From Triparma columacea (lineage: Eukaryota > Sar > Bolidophyceae > Parmales > Triparmaceae), in NCBI GenBank assembly GCA_030267965.1, contig BRYA01000034.1, positions 32,473 to 90,349 on the forward strand: DNA of 57,877 nucleotides, given 5' to 3'. The notes below the pieces were generated by a model. The model saw only the letters and a list, made by a program, of their open reading frames with translations. It was not told the DNA's origin and searched no databases. The number at the start of each line of letters is the position of its first letter. The stretch's first letter is position 1. Shown here piece after piece: positions 44,845 to 57,092 of this stretch. The translations under genes and the position numbers were made by a program.

Positions 44845-46179
44845 ATGATCTTCTGCAGCAGAATTGCCTTTATCGTCATAATAATCACTTTAACCACCAC
44901 GCAATTATCTTCTCCTCTATCTCTACATTCGTATTCAAAAGCGAAATATGACGTTAGACAACAATACTCAGCAATCCCTGCTCTCTCGCACCATATTACC
45001 GACTCATCTTCTAGTCAATCTCCCTCCTCTCTCTCTTCAGCCTCCCCTCTCTCTTCAGCCTCCCGTCTCTCTTCAGCTTCCCCCCTCCCACGTAGGCGTC
45101 TGCTGACATACATTTCAACCCTCTCCCTCCTTCCCCTCCTCCCCTCCCCCTCCCTCGCATCCCCCCTATGCTCCGACTCCGTAACCGCCTTAAGCCTGGG
45201 ATCCAGGTCGGTCTACCTTATGGGTAGCGCGCACATAAGCGCGGAGAGCGCGGCCCTCGCGAGGGAGCTCGTTATTAGGTGCAAGCCTGATAGTGTTTTT
45301 GTAGAACTCGACAGGAAGAGAGTGGGGGGAGGAGGGGGGAAGGTGGGGGGGGGAGGGGAGGGAGGGAGGGAGGGGGGAAACAAGGAAGGTAAATTTGAAG
45401 TGGAAGGGAGTAATGTAAAGGTCGTAGAGTCGCAACCTGCGTTGACCGCCTATGGGTCGATGGGGGAAGAACGACGGAAGATAAGCAAGAACCCTCTGGC
45501 AGCCCTGAAGAGTCTGACTGTGAAGGTGGCGGGGGCGGGTCTCGGGAGGCTTATCGGGGGAATGTACAGGCAGCTCGACTCCGCAGGTTTCTCCTCCGGC
45601 GAAGAGTTCAGGGTCGCCATCGAGGAGGGGGTAAGGGAAGGCGCGAACATAGTACTCGGGGATAGGGACGTAGACGTGACGCTTAATAGACTAGCCCAGG
45701 CAGTGGGGAAGGTGAGAAAAAAGGTCGACAGGGGACTTAAAATACGGATTGGGAACGACGAAGGAAGGCACCTTACCCAAAGCACCATCCCTCCCACTCC
45801 CCCCCCCCCCCCCTTCCAGACTGACCTCACCAAAGTTGATCTTGACAGCCTCGATGGACCCCTTGGTGGGTCAGGTTTCGACATGTCTTTAACAGAGAAT
45901 GCCGACGGAACGTTGAACAAGGAGGCAATCTCAAGCATGGTAGAGGCAATGAAGAATCGTTCAAATGTAAAGCTCCTAATGGCCAAGCTAAAGTCCGAGG
46001 CCCCTTACATCTACGAGGCCATGGTGGGGGAGAGGGACAAGTTCATGGCTGAGGGGATAGACGGGGAGGCGGGGTCGGTGATGGTGGCGGTGGTAGGAAT
46101 CGCTCATATGGACGGCATAGAGAGGGAACTTAAGGACAAGGGATGGAAGGAGGAGGGGAGATGCGCGCCCTTGGAATGA
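44845..46179 (+). CDS. TraB/PrgY-like protein, two exons
   Basis: I read exons 44845-45711 and 45820-46179, 408 residues. The intron (GTGAGA ... CTTCCAG, 108 bp) is a multiple of three and has no stop, so an unspliced version would also be open. It encodes an odd stretch of Pro, which supports removal. Conserved TraB motifs: YLMGSAHISAESA, LGDRDVDVTLNR, VGERDKFMAEG and VAVVGIAHMDGIE. The family includes bacterial pheromone-shutdown proteins and mitochondrial or chloroplast outer-membrane proteins. The N-terminus has a signal-like segment and then a second hydrophobic stretch (LTYISTLSLLPLLPSPSLASP). A plastid location is possible but not shown. Confidence 0.82.
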   Translation: MIFCSRIAFIVIIITLTTTQLSSPLSLHSYSKAKYDVRQQYSAIPALSHHITDSSSSQSPSSLSSASPLSSASRLSSASPLPRRRLLTYISTLSLLPLLPSPSLASPLCSDSVTALSLGSRSVYLMGSAHISAESAALARELVIRCKPDSVFVELDRKRVGGGGGKVGGGGEGGREGGNKEGKFEVEGSNVKVVESQPALTAYGSMGEERRKISKNPLAALKSLTVKVAGAGLGRLIGGMYRQLDSAGFSSGEEFRVAIEEGVREGANIVLGDRDVDVTLNRLAQAVGKVRKKVDRGLKIRIGNDEGRHLTQSTIPPTPPPPPFQTDLTKVDLDSLDGPLGGSGFDMSLTENADGTLNKEAISSMVEAMKNRSNVKLLMAKLKSEAPYIYEAMVGERDKFMAEGIDGEAGSVMVAVVGIAHMDGIERELKDKGWKEEGRCAPLE

Positions 46180-46921
46180 AAGAGAGGAAGGGCAGCGCCC
46201 GGGGTCGGAGGGGTGTGTGTGTGTGTGTGGGGGGGGGGGGGCGCAGACAGTTTTTGAGGACGAGAACGGGGCGAACGTGTGGGCACAGGTGGACGTGGTA
46301 GATGAAGTAGCTGAAGACCGACGCGGGGGGGGGGGGGAGGAAGCAAAACAACTATGCGGTTCAAATCTAATATGCTGATAAATTCTCTGCAAATCAACAA
46401 CCTCCTTTTCCCTTGCCACAACCCCCTCAATTCCAACATTGATTAGTGTGTGGATCCCTATACTGTTAATCAAATAGACTATATATCGAGGGATTGTGCC
46501 CGAGAAACGTAAGTGTAGCTTCGGGAGCACTCAAACTGTGGGCGTACAACGGCCAAAGTGAAATACAAATCAACATTGCCGAGAACTGTTTTTTGAGACC
46601 CTTGAAGGAGTGGGGCTACAAGACGAGTGCTGGGCAGGTAGGTTGGAGGGGAGGATCATTGGAAGAATATAGGCGCCGGGGGGGCGGAGGAGGCGTAAAT
46701 TAACAGAAAATGGAAACAAAATACCCTGAGGAGATAGGCAGCGATCGAATCTTGTGTGTGAGGGTTTGGATTCTAAGAAGGGCCTAAATGCCGGCTTGAG
46801 TGATCGAGGGCAACATCTATCTCAAACATGGGACGAGACAAGCAGTCTTCTTACTCTCACCATACGTACCCATGCCCCCACAGATTCTAAATCCCCCGCG
46901 CGAGAGTTGAGCTAACTGCAC
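46180..46921. other. intergenic region with GT microsatellite
   Basis: About 740 bases between the TraB-like gene and the giant gene. A GT repeat followed by a G-run lies near 46213-46242, and another G-run near 46325. The small open frames look non-coding. The promoter of the giant gene is probably here. Confidence 0.55.
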
Positions 46922-49900
46922 ATGGACACGGAAAGTGAATCCCGAGGAGGGAGAGAAGAGCGTGTGACGGAGACCCATATACTTCAGCTTGACGCCCCGA
47001 TGTCCGATAACTGCCATTCAGAACCCGATCTTGGCCATGAGAGGCAAGTTACTCCGTCTTTGTCAATTGAAAGACCCCATGGGGACGCTGGACGAGGTGA
47101 GTTCGTATCAGGGGGTTGTAGGGGTGGCGCTATTTGATATTCTACAGGGAAGAAGGACGATATGTCGGATCACGCGTGGAAATCTTTTCACTTTGACTAA
47201 CGAACGCCATAATCGCCATTACCGCAGACTCTGAACATGGTCATGAAGACGTCGGAGGAGGTGAGTTGTGCGTCGAGAGGCGGAAAAGAAAAATACATTT
47301 TAATACTCTAGGGGAGAGCAGGAGAGTCGGGGGAGGGCGCGTTGAAACTTTGTAGTTTTTTCTCACCGCCTGTGTGCGGAACGCACGGAGCCGTTTGCGG
47401 AGGGCCTGGCCCTTGGCGTCGAGCTCGACGGGCGGCGGCCGCGGCGCATGTGCGCACGCGCCGGTCTGCGGTGACCGTATGAGATCCATCTCCAGCGACC
47501 GCGTGGGTTCCGTCTGCGGCGACCGCATGGGATCCGTCTCCAGCGACCGCGTGGGTTCCGTCTGCGGCGACACCATGGGGCGCTTCTGCGGCGACCGCAT
47601 GGGGCGCTTCTGCGGGGACCGCATGTGTTCCGTCTCCGGCGACCACGTGGGGCGCTTGATATGCTACACGGAATCGAGGGGCACGCGTTGAAACCTCTTC
47701 ATGTTGACTAACATAACAAACACCATAATCCCCATTACCGCAGACTCCAAAAACAGCCACAAGGACGCGGGACGAGGTGAGTTGTGCGTTGAGAGCCGGA
47801 AGAGAGAAATACATTTTAATACTCTAGGGGAGAGCAGGAGAGTCGGGGGAGGGCGCGTTGAAACTTTGTAGTTTTTTCTCACCGCCTGTGTGCGGAACGC
47901 GCGGAGCCGTTCGCGGAGGGCCTGGCCCTTGGCGTCGAGCTTGACGGGCGGTGGCTGCGGCGCACGCGCGCACGCGCCGGTCTGTGGCGACCGCATGGGA
48001 TCCATCTCCTGCGACCGCTTGCCTTTTTTTACTCTTTTTCACCAAAAATTCCCCCAAAACCACCCCCAGAAATTTCTGGCCATCCTCATCTTCAACCTGG
48101 ATTTGAAAAGTTCAACGCCGAAATTTTGGACGATCCCTTAAACGGTGGAATAGCCAACGAGAGCAATCTAAGCGCTATACCGCCTGCTGTCGGGCGCGCG
48201 ACTCCCGGCCGCACGCCAGTCGGCCTTGCGACTGTCAGCCACGTCACTGCCGCTCAGTCCATGACATTAGTTCCTGACAACACCGTCAGCACCATCAGGA
48301 ACAAAAATCCCCCGCAGTCCCTCTCTAGCCCCAATCATACACCCTCCGCAATACATGGCCCCATAGATATCGATTATGCAGCTCATGGTCTCGAGCAAGG
48401 CAAACTTGTGAAGCTTCTTGAGGAGAGAGGAGCTGTTGAAGGCCTCATTGACAACTCTACTGGTGTCGATGTGAAGATTATGGAGCTCGCTGGTGTCTTC
48501 CATGACCAGCGCGACAAGATCATTGACTTTTTCCTCACCGATTGTGAGCAGGGCAAGTTCCGAAGGAAGACCCTCCAGGAGCATGACGAAGAGGAAGGAG
48601 TCATTCACAGACTCGTCTACTGGCAGCACTACGGCAGCCGGAATAAGTTCATCGAATTTCTCCTCGACATCAAAGTCGTATCTCCTGACAAATCGACGAA
48701 CATTATTGAGTTGGCACCCCTTGATGAGGACGACCTTACTGATGAGGCAACTGCAATGCTTGTCAAAATTCTAGCGTCAATAAAGACCAAGACTGTCAAG
48801 CGAGGTGTCATTAAGGGAGAGCTCAGCTTCACTGACTTCGAGTTTGGACAAACCGCAGTCACCATGTTGGGAACTCTTAAGGCAGAGGAGAGAGCATCAG
48901 AGACGAAATCAGAAGTTGATGTTCGCACAGTCAAAGGCTTTAAATCTGCCAAGTTTACAAACGTTGGAAGGATAATAAGCAACATCAGCAGGGTCAAGAA
49001 AGTAGCTTACAAGGATGTATTTGTTTCATGGAAGGGAATTCTAGATGAAGTCATGAAGAAGTTCAGACAGCCTGCAGTCATTGACGAGCGGAGGAAAAGA
49101 CTCTTTGTGGAGGAGATCATGCCAAGGGCACCACCTCTGACAATAGAGGAGGATGCAATGTTGGAGAGGGTTGGGAGGCTAGAGAAGGAACTTCACTCCA
49201 AGGGGAAGAGAGTCAAGGGGACATTGAAGGAAGGGGTGGACAAGTTCTTGTGGAGAAAGGGGGACAATGTGTGGGGAGCCTTTGGGGTCACTGTGGACAA
49301 GTCAGCAGAGGGTATGCTGGCTGAGCTAAGTTTAGGCGAGACTTACACTTATGCAAGAAAGCATCTGAAGGAGAATGGCAATCTGCCTAGGGTTTTTAGA
49401 CAGAACGTTGATGGAACTAGAAGTCACCATCAACACCAAGGAATTCACTTACCTAACCCAGCAAAAGACCGTCTCTTTGAATCCTGGTTCTCTTGGAAGG
49501 AAGTCAAACTTGAGAATGGGCGGACTTCATACATGTTAGCTTTTGTGCCACTGACAGAGTACCCTGGAGGAGGCTTCAAGGACCTCAGTAAGGAAGGATT
49601 TGTGCTAGCAGAGACTACAGGTGTCTACTTCTTCAATGAGATTGCCCCAAATGTCTGTAGAGTCACACGCGTTCAAACATTTAATCTGAAATTCACTGGC
49701 CTTCTTCCAAAGGCAGTGATGGACAAAGCAATTGACTACCTTGCAAAGAATGAGCTTGTTGAGGCCAACAGGTTGCAGGAGAAGTTCAGAAGGAACGGGA
49801 AGGAGGTTGATGCTGAGGTCAGGGGGATTCTGGTGGAGAGGATGAGGGAGGGTGTTGAGTTGGAGGAGGACCAGAAGAAGGTGTTTGGGGAGTTGGAGGA

Positions 49901-52900
49901 GCTCTTTGGTGGGGAGGAGGAAGAAGGGTGGGGGCCTCTTGAGTCACCTTATGAGGGAGTGAAGATGGAGATCAAGTACAATCAACAGAAGAAGGGTGAG
50001 AGGAGCATTGCACTCGGGAGAGCTTACGGAAATGCAGACTGTACAGCAGAGGAGGCAGCAGCATGGTACTTTGAGTACTGTGGCAGGGAGAGGAACACTC
50101 TTGGTTTCCAGGCTGGCGATCTTGCCCGGCTTGAAGTAAGAAAGGGAGTGCAAAGGAGAAACGAGAAGCTGATTGCATCAGTTAAGAAGTTTCCTTTGCT
50201 GCTCAATAACAGAGAATTTGTCTTTAGAAATCTGTGGAAAAAGAACAAAAACGACAGTATCTCTGTTGGCTCTTGGCCAAGCGACGATGAGATTGATTAC
50301 GGTGGAGAAATTAAAAATGTAGTCAGAGCAGAAGGCCAAGGACTGCTTATAGCTACCAACATCAGCAAAGATGGAGGGATAGGGCAGTGTAAGCTTGACT
50401 TTAAACAGCACTTGGATGCAGGCGGTTTCATCCCCCTAAAACTCGTCGAGAAAAAATTTCCAAAGCAACTGCAAATCTTACACGAGATCAAAAAAGCTTT
50501 TAATAAAGATGAGGAGGTTGATAAGGCTGCGCTAGAGAATCTTGCAAACATCATGAGAAATGAGCAGCAAAATTATACTAAGGAGGAGGAGGAGGCAATC
50601 AGGAAGGGGAAGAAGTTTTATGAGAAATGCAAGGAGGATGAGAACTTTGATGAACTGAAGATTCCTGATGAGAGGGTCAAGATGAAGCTAGTTCATGTTG
50701 ACGGGGAAAGCAGTGGGACTGGTTTTGCCACTACTGTGGTTGATGCTAGTGTGGAGGAGTGTGCTGCACACGAGTACATTCTGGACTCAAGAGCATTTAA
50801 AAAGAGGGCAAAGGAGAAAGGCATAACTGACTATCACATCAACCATTTAAGTGAGCACTCATATAACTACATCACAACGAGAGAACTAGGAATTCCTGGG
50901 TTTTCTCCTCGTGATGGAAGGAGTAAAATTACCTGGTTCAAGCAAGATGATGGCAAAGTTATCATTGATGTTGCAGACACAGAGGAGCTCCATAAAGACT
51001 TTCCAGTGAAGGCTAGGAATGTGTTAGTGAAGGCACACACAGTTTATATATTTGAGCCACTGGACCCTATTGGAGATGTGTCACAAACATTAGTCACTTT
51101 CACAACAAAGGTAGACCTTGGTGGTGTATTCTTCTCCTCCATCATGAACAAGCTCGCTCCAACTTTTCTTTCTGGAGTCTCTAAATTGAGGAAGAAGTTT
51201 GACAAGAGCAAAGAGATTGGAACCTTCAATAGACAGCAGATCATTGCAAAGTTTGAGGAGATTGCAATTGAGGGAGCACCAGGCATTGAAAGTCATTTTG
51301 ACGAAATTGAGGGAGCCCAAGAGATCAGTAGTGGGTTGACTGGGCAGGCATTGATAAAGGCAGAGAAGGGAATGGGATGGGGGAAGACTTCAATTACTGT
51401 GAGAGCTTCCAATAAGGAAGTTGCAGCATTCTTCTGGGGCCTTAAAAGCCAAGTTGACTCCCAGTTTGAGCTGCACAGAGTCAATAACAAGACACTTGTA
51501 GCCACATTCAAACACGAAGGGCGATTCACAGCTGTAAGGTTCTCGGAGGCTGACCACATGAGGACAGATCTTGAACTGATGACTAGACAAATTGGTCTAG
51601 GAAAGGCTGCCAGCAAAGAGAGTGTAATTGAGCATCTGGGCACTGCAACTGATGCTGCTTACTTCTTTGATAGCCTTCTGAAGAGTGCAGAAGCAGGGGA
51701 AGAGGATGGAAGGAGGTTTGGAGAGCAGCTGATGGAGAGAGTTAAGAGAAAGAATATTGGGGACAGTAAGGTAGAGGTTGTGAGGGAATTTATTGCTGCC
51801 AATAGGACACTGAGAGAGATTACAGAGCAGCATGGTTTCATGAGAACTATGCTGTATGCTGTGATTATGAACAAATTTAAAAGGAGAGCGACAAATGAGG
51901 GAGAAGTTAAGAGTGAGGAGGAAGCCAGGGGGTGGGAGATTGGGAGTGCAATGACAGCAGTCATGTTGACCACAGCAACTGCTGCTCATGCTGTTGATGA
52001 ATGGGCACATCAATTCACTGAAGTGCAGGAGGTTATGAGTGAACAAGTGTGGTTAAGGCCCATGCTTGAGGAGATTGTCATGAAATTATTTATGAAGTCT
52101 AACTTAGGCTTAAAGGCAAGGGTCACTGTTGGTGCTGTCACAAGCATTGTCGATTTGCTGACTGATATATATGTGACGTATAAGTTTGGAAGTGATAGGC
52201 AATGGGGGTACTTTAAGGCATCTTTGGCAAGTTTGGCAGCATCAATTGGGATTCAAATGCTTTGTGTGTGGTTTCAGAACAAGGAGTTGGGGATGTTAAG
52301 AGTGCTAAGGGAGTGGTTTCCTATTTTGATCGGATTTAAGCCTGCTGTTGATGCATACAGGGTTGCAACTGGGGCAAAACAAGAGGTTGGGACTGCACTT
52401 GACCCAATGTACGAGATGACATTTATGAAAGGGACTGAGATGTTCGCAGAAGCTATACCTGGAGTGATAATTCAACTTATGGCCATAGCAACAAGTGACA
52501 AAGAGGTTGGAACTTCAGCATGGCTCTCAGTTGCAGTGTCAGCTATTACAACAGGCTTTGCCTCGGCAACAATTAGTTATGACTGGGACACAGACCCTGG
52601 TTTGAGACAATCAGCACCAAACTTCTATGGGTATATACCTGCAAAAGCAAGCAAGAGAACAGTAGTATTTGTGTCCATGTTGCTGTTGTCAGCAGGAATG
52701 CTTGTAATAAGGTGTACAACAATAGTTCTTCTTGGGTTAATGGGAGGAAATTGGGCGTTTCTCTACATTGGCGCTGACCTTGGTCTGTACTTGTTGGTTA
52801 AGATATTGAGGGGAGACTTCTGGTACTGGTTTCCATCAGGGGGTAATTTGGAGATTGTGAGTAGCATTTTTGGCAGAGTGATTATAAAGATCATTACAGA

Positions 52901-55900
52901 CTTTACTTCAATTATGCACTTTAGACATCATAATGAAGTTGGGGGACTGTACTGGTTGTTTGGTCTTGTGTTGACTATGGGAAGCTTACCAGTGTCAATA
53001 TTTGTAACTTCACCTTATATTGGTGAGAAGCCAATTGAAATAGCATCATCAATTGTGAAGTCTTTCATACCAATAACCACTCTATGCTTTGCTTTCTTCT
53101 TGTTGAACATTGAAAGTAAGTACTTGCACACCTTCTGGAGCACAAAAAGATCTAAGGATATGTCTATGGCATACTTCCTTGAAGGGGAAAGTGATAAAAT
53201 GAAGTTTGACACTCTGAAGCTTTCAAGGCATCACTGGGTCTCTATTGAAGAAGAAATTAAGAAGTGGGTTGGCTTAAACTGGGCTAAATGGGAAGAGGAG
53301 AAACCAGAGTGGTTTACTGATGTGACGAAAGCTTTGGTGCCTGTAGATTTTATTCCAGCAGATGGAGATGCTAGAAGGCGAGAAAGTGTAAGGAGAGCAA
53401 GTGTTGATGCTGAAGCTGAGGGTGGTCTAGCAGGTGCTTTGAGTGCAAGTATTAGGAGAGCAAGTGTTGGCTTTGACAACGGAGGCGCACTGATTGCTTC
53501 ACATGCTGGTAATGATACTACACAAGAATATACAGGTTTAGATCCTAGCCAAATAGGAAAGTTGTTGGGTGAGCAACTATTGGTTGCATTAAGTTTTAGG
53601 AAGAAGGGAATGACAAAGGAGGAAGCTTTAAGGTCATTTATTGGGAAGAACTACGTTCTGAGACAGGCTACAGAGAAGTATGCATTTGTCACACCAATGA
53701 TTGGCGCAGTTGTCAAGAACAAGCTGTGCAAGTTGAGGAAGGTAGAGGGTAAGGCTGTACAGCTGGGGGAGAAGGAAGGAAAGGAGATCGGAGAGTCTCT
53801 AGCTAGGAGTTTAGCAATCAATACTCAGCCAGTTGCTGCAGTTGATGCCTTCATATTAAATTTCCCTGCTCTGCAGGAGCTTGATGAGGAGTATGGATGG
53901 TTCAGACCTATGTTGGAGACAATTAGCTACAGGCTTTTGGAGGAAGTTCCTTGGGGGTTGAAGGCAAGGGTGACTGTTGGGGCTATCACAAGTATGGCTG
54001 ATTTGCTGACTGATGTGTATGTGACATACATGTTTTGGAGTGATAAGAAGGATGGGTACTTTAAGGCATCTTTGGCAAGTTTGGCAGTCTCATTTGGGAT
54101 TCAAATGCTTTTTGTTTGGGGACAAAACAGGAAGTTGGGGATGAAGAGGGTGCTTAGGGAATGGTTTCCAATTTTGGTTGGGTTTAAGCCTGCAGTTGAT
54201 GCTTATAGGGTTGCAAGGGGAGAAAAGCAAGAGATTGGGGCTGCAGGTGACCCAATGCTTGAGATGACATGCATGAAAATTATTGAGATGTTTGCTGAGG
54301 CAATTCCTGGTGTAATCATCCAAATAATGGCAATAGCAACAAGTGACAAAGATGATGTTGGAACTTCAGCATGGCTTTCAGTTGCAGTGTCAGCAATTAC
54401 CACAGGCTTTGCCTCTGCAACAATTAGTTATGACTATGACACAGACCCTGCTAAGAGAGAACACACACCAGACTTTTATGGGTACATACCAGCAAATGCA
54501 AGCAAGAGAACAGTAGTATTTGTGTCAATGCTGCTATTCACTTCAGGAATGCTTCTAATAAGGTGTACAACAATAGTTCTTCTTGGGTTGATTGGGGGTA
54601 GTTGGGCCTTTCTCTACATTGGAGCTGACCTAGGTCTGTACATTTTGGTTAAGATACTGAGGGAAGACTTCTGGTACTGGATGCCTTTTGGGGGTAACGT
54701 AGAAGTTTTGAGTAGTATTGTTTTCAGAGTGATGGCAAAGATCATTTTAGACTTCACTTCAATGGTGCAGGCTAGAAATCCAAACGAAGTTGGGGGAGCT
54801 TACTGGTTGTTTGGTCTTTTGTTGACAATGTCGAGCCTACCAATCTCAATATATGTAGCTTCACCTTTTGTTGACAAGAGTGCAATTAATATAGCATCAT
54901 TGATTATGAAGTATATCATACCAATAACTGCCCTATGTTTTGCTGTCTTCTTTTTGAACATTGAGAAGAAATACTTGTACACTTTTTGGAGCATACAAAG
55001 AGGGAAGGACAAGACAATGGCATATTTCCTTGAAGGGAAAAGTGATGCAATAATGTTTTCAGTCTTTAAAAGGTCAAAACATCATTGGGTTTCAATTGAA
55101 GGAGAAATGAAGGAGTGGATTTGGTTGAACTGGGCAAAGTGGGAAGAGGAGAAACCAGACTGGTTTACTGATCACTTGAAAGCTAAAGTGCCAGTAGAGT
55201 TCATTCCAGCAGATGGAGATGCTATAGAAGATGGGAAAAAAATGGGCAAGCAGCTAATGCAAAGGTTGAAGGAGAAGAAACAAGGGAAGAGTAAGATTGA
55301 CGTTGTAAAGGAATTCATCACAAGCAACCAAGCACTGAAAGTGCTTGTAGAGCAAAACAATTTTGTCGGAACAATGTTGTGCGCTGTGGTGAGGAACAAG
55401 CTGAAAAGGGATGCTGCAAAGGAGGGCTTGAATGAGAATGAGGAGGAAGCCAAGGGGTGGAAGATCGGGAGTGAGCTAACAAAGACCATGTCAGTTACAA
55501 CCTCTGTTGAGGAAGCAATAAGTTTATGGGCCGAGAAGCACTCTGAAGTGCAAGAAGTCATGAGAGAGCATGGCTGGCTAAGACAAATGCTCAAGGTTGT
55601 TGTTAAGGATTTATACTTCAAGACAAACTTTGGCTTGAAAGCACGGGTTATGGCAGGTGCAGTGCTGAGCATGACTGATGTGCTGACTGATGTGTATGTG
55701 ACGTACATGTTTAGGAGAGGTAAGAAGTATGGGTACTTTAAGGCATCTTTGGCAAGTTTGGTAGCGTCAATTGGGATTCAAATGTTGGCTGTTTGGGCAA
55801 ATAACAAAAATTTGGGAATGAAAAAGGTGTTGAGGGAATGGTTTCCTGTTTTGGTTGGGTTTAAACCTGCTGTAGATGCTTACAGGATTGCGAAGGGAGG

Positions 55901-57092
55901 AAAACAAAAGTTAGGGACAGCTGTTGACCCAATGGTAGAGAATACATATATAAAAGGGTCTGAGATGTTCGCAGAAGCTATACCTGGAGTGATAATTCAA
56001 CTTATGGCCATAGCAACAAGTGACAAAGAGGTTGGAAATTCAGCATGGCTTTCAGTTGCAGTGTCAGCATTTACAACAGGCTTTGCCTCTGCAAGTATCA
56101 GTTATGATTGGGACACAGACCCTAGTAAGAGAGAAGGAATGCCATACTTTTATGGGTATATACCAGCAAATGCAAGCAAGAGAACAGTAGTATTTGTTTC
56201 CATGTTGCTATTCACTGCAGGAATGCTTCTAATAAGGTGTACAACCATAGTTCTTCTTGGGTTGATGGGAGGTAAATGGGTCTTTTTCTACATTGGAGCC
56301 GACCTTGGCCTGTACATTTTGGTTAAGATATTGAGAGGAGACTTCTGGTACTGGTTCCCAACCGGGGGTAACTTAGAGATCGTGACGAGTATTGTAATGA
56401 GAGTGATGGTAAAGATCATTGTAGACTTTACTTCAATAGCGCAGTTTAGACATTCCAATGAAGTTGGAGGAGCATATTGGTTGTTTGGTCTTGTGTTGTC
56501 AATGGTAAGTCTACCAGTGTCAGTATATATAAATCTATTTTCTGCTTATGTAGATGGCAATCCAATTGATATTGCATTGTTTATAGTGAAGTATATCATA
56601 CCAATAACTACCATTTGCCTTGGTGTTTTCTTTTTTAACATTGAGAGGAAGTACTTGCACACATTCTGGAGTACACAGAGGTCAAAGGACTTTAATATGG
56701 CATATTTCCTTGAAGGAGAAAGTGATGCTAATAAGATTGTAGTCTTTGGAAGCTCAAGGCATCATTGGGTCTCAATTGAAGGAGAGTTAAGAAAATGGAT
56801 TGTGGCGAACTGGGCTAAATGGGAAGAGGAGCAGCCAGATTGGTTTACTGATGTAAGGAAAGCTACAGTACCTGTAGAATTTATTCCACAAGATGGAGAT
56901 GCTAGAAGGAAAGAGAGTGTTAGGAGAGCAAGTGTTGATGCTGAAGCTGAGGGTGGTCTAGCAGGTGCTTTTAGAGCAAGTGTTAGGAGAGCAAGTGTTG
57001 GAGGTGCTACTGGTGGAGATACTATAGAGGCAGGGGGTGGGAAGGCTGAAGTAAGCAGTGTAGTGCTGATGGAAGATGATGATGGCAAGTGA
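46922..57092 (+). CDS. giant protein: START-like lipid-binding domains plus three 8-helix XK-like membrane modules
   Basis: Predicted exons 46922-47096, 47228-47260, 47744-47776 and 48070-57092 are all in phase 1 and give about 3,087 residues. The large last exon alone is open for about 3,000 codons. Residues about 470-645, 713-875 and 951-1121 look like START-type domains (for example ETTGVYFFNEIAPNVCRVTR), with a fourth partial one near 1175. Three repeated modules follow at about 1290-1890, 1900-2470 and 2470-3060. Each has about eight hydrophobic helices with shared motifs: GLKARVTVGA, LTDxYVTY, GYFKASLASL, EMFAEAIPGVIIQ, SKRTVVFVSM and FWYWFP. The EAIPGVIIQ and LTDxYVTY regions recall XK-related scramblases, but only loosely. 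Modules one and three end with RRASVDAEAEGGLAGA, likely kinase sites. It is more AT-rich than the window's other genes. Function inferred: lipid binding or transfer at a membrane. Confidence 0.72.
47190..48018 (+). repeat. duplicated intron-exon cassette at the 5' end of the giant gene
   Basis: Two blocks of about 310 bp, near 47190-47500 and 47703-48018, share an intron end (TTGACTAAC...CCATTACCGCAG), a 33-nt mini-exon, the GTGAGTTGTGCG donor and a long near-identical intron start (including AAATACATTTTAATACTC). The mini-exons differ (DSEHGHEDVGG versus DSKNSHKDAGR), while the introns differ less. Confidence 0.82.
47465..47657. repeat. 24-bp tandem repeat within an intron
   Basis: About eight units of TCTGCGGCGACCGCATGGGATCCG-type sequence. 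The unit is a multiple of three, so both strands have long open frames (CGDRMGSV on the plus strand). By my exon model it lies in the intron between the two mini-exons of the giant gene. A single related unit is present in the next intron. Confidence 0.85.

Noticed and set aside
47241..48063. Long minus-strand open frames with repeated RSPQTEPTRSLE-type peptides
   Set aside because: They come from a 24-bp repeat that leaves all frames open and from duplicated intron sequence. The plus-strand exon chain of the giant gene explains the region better.
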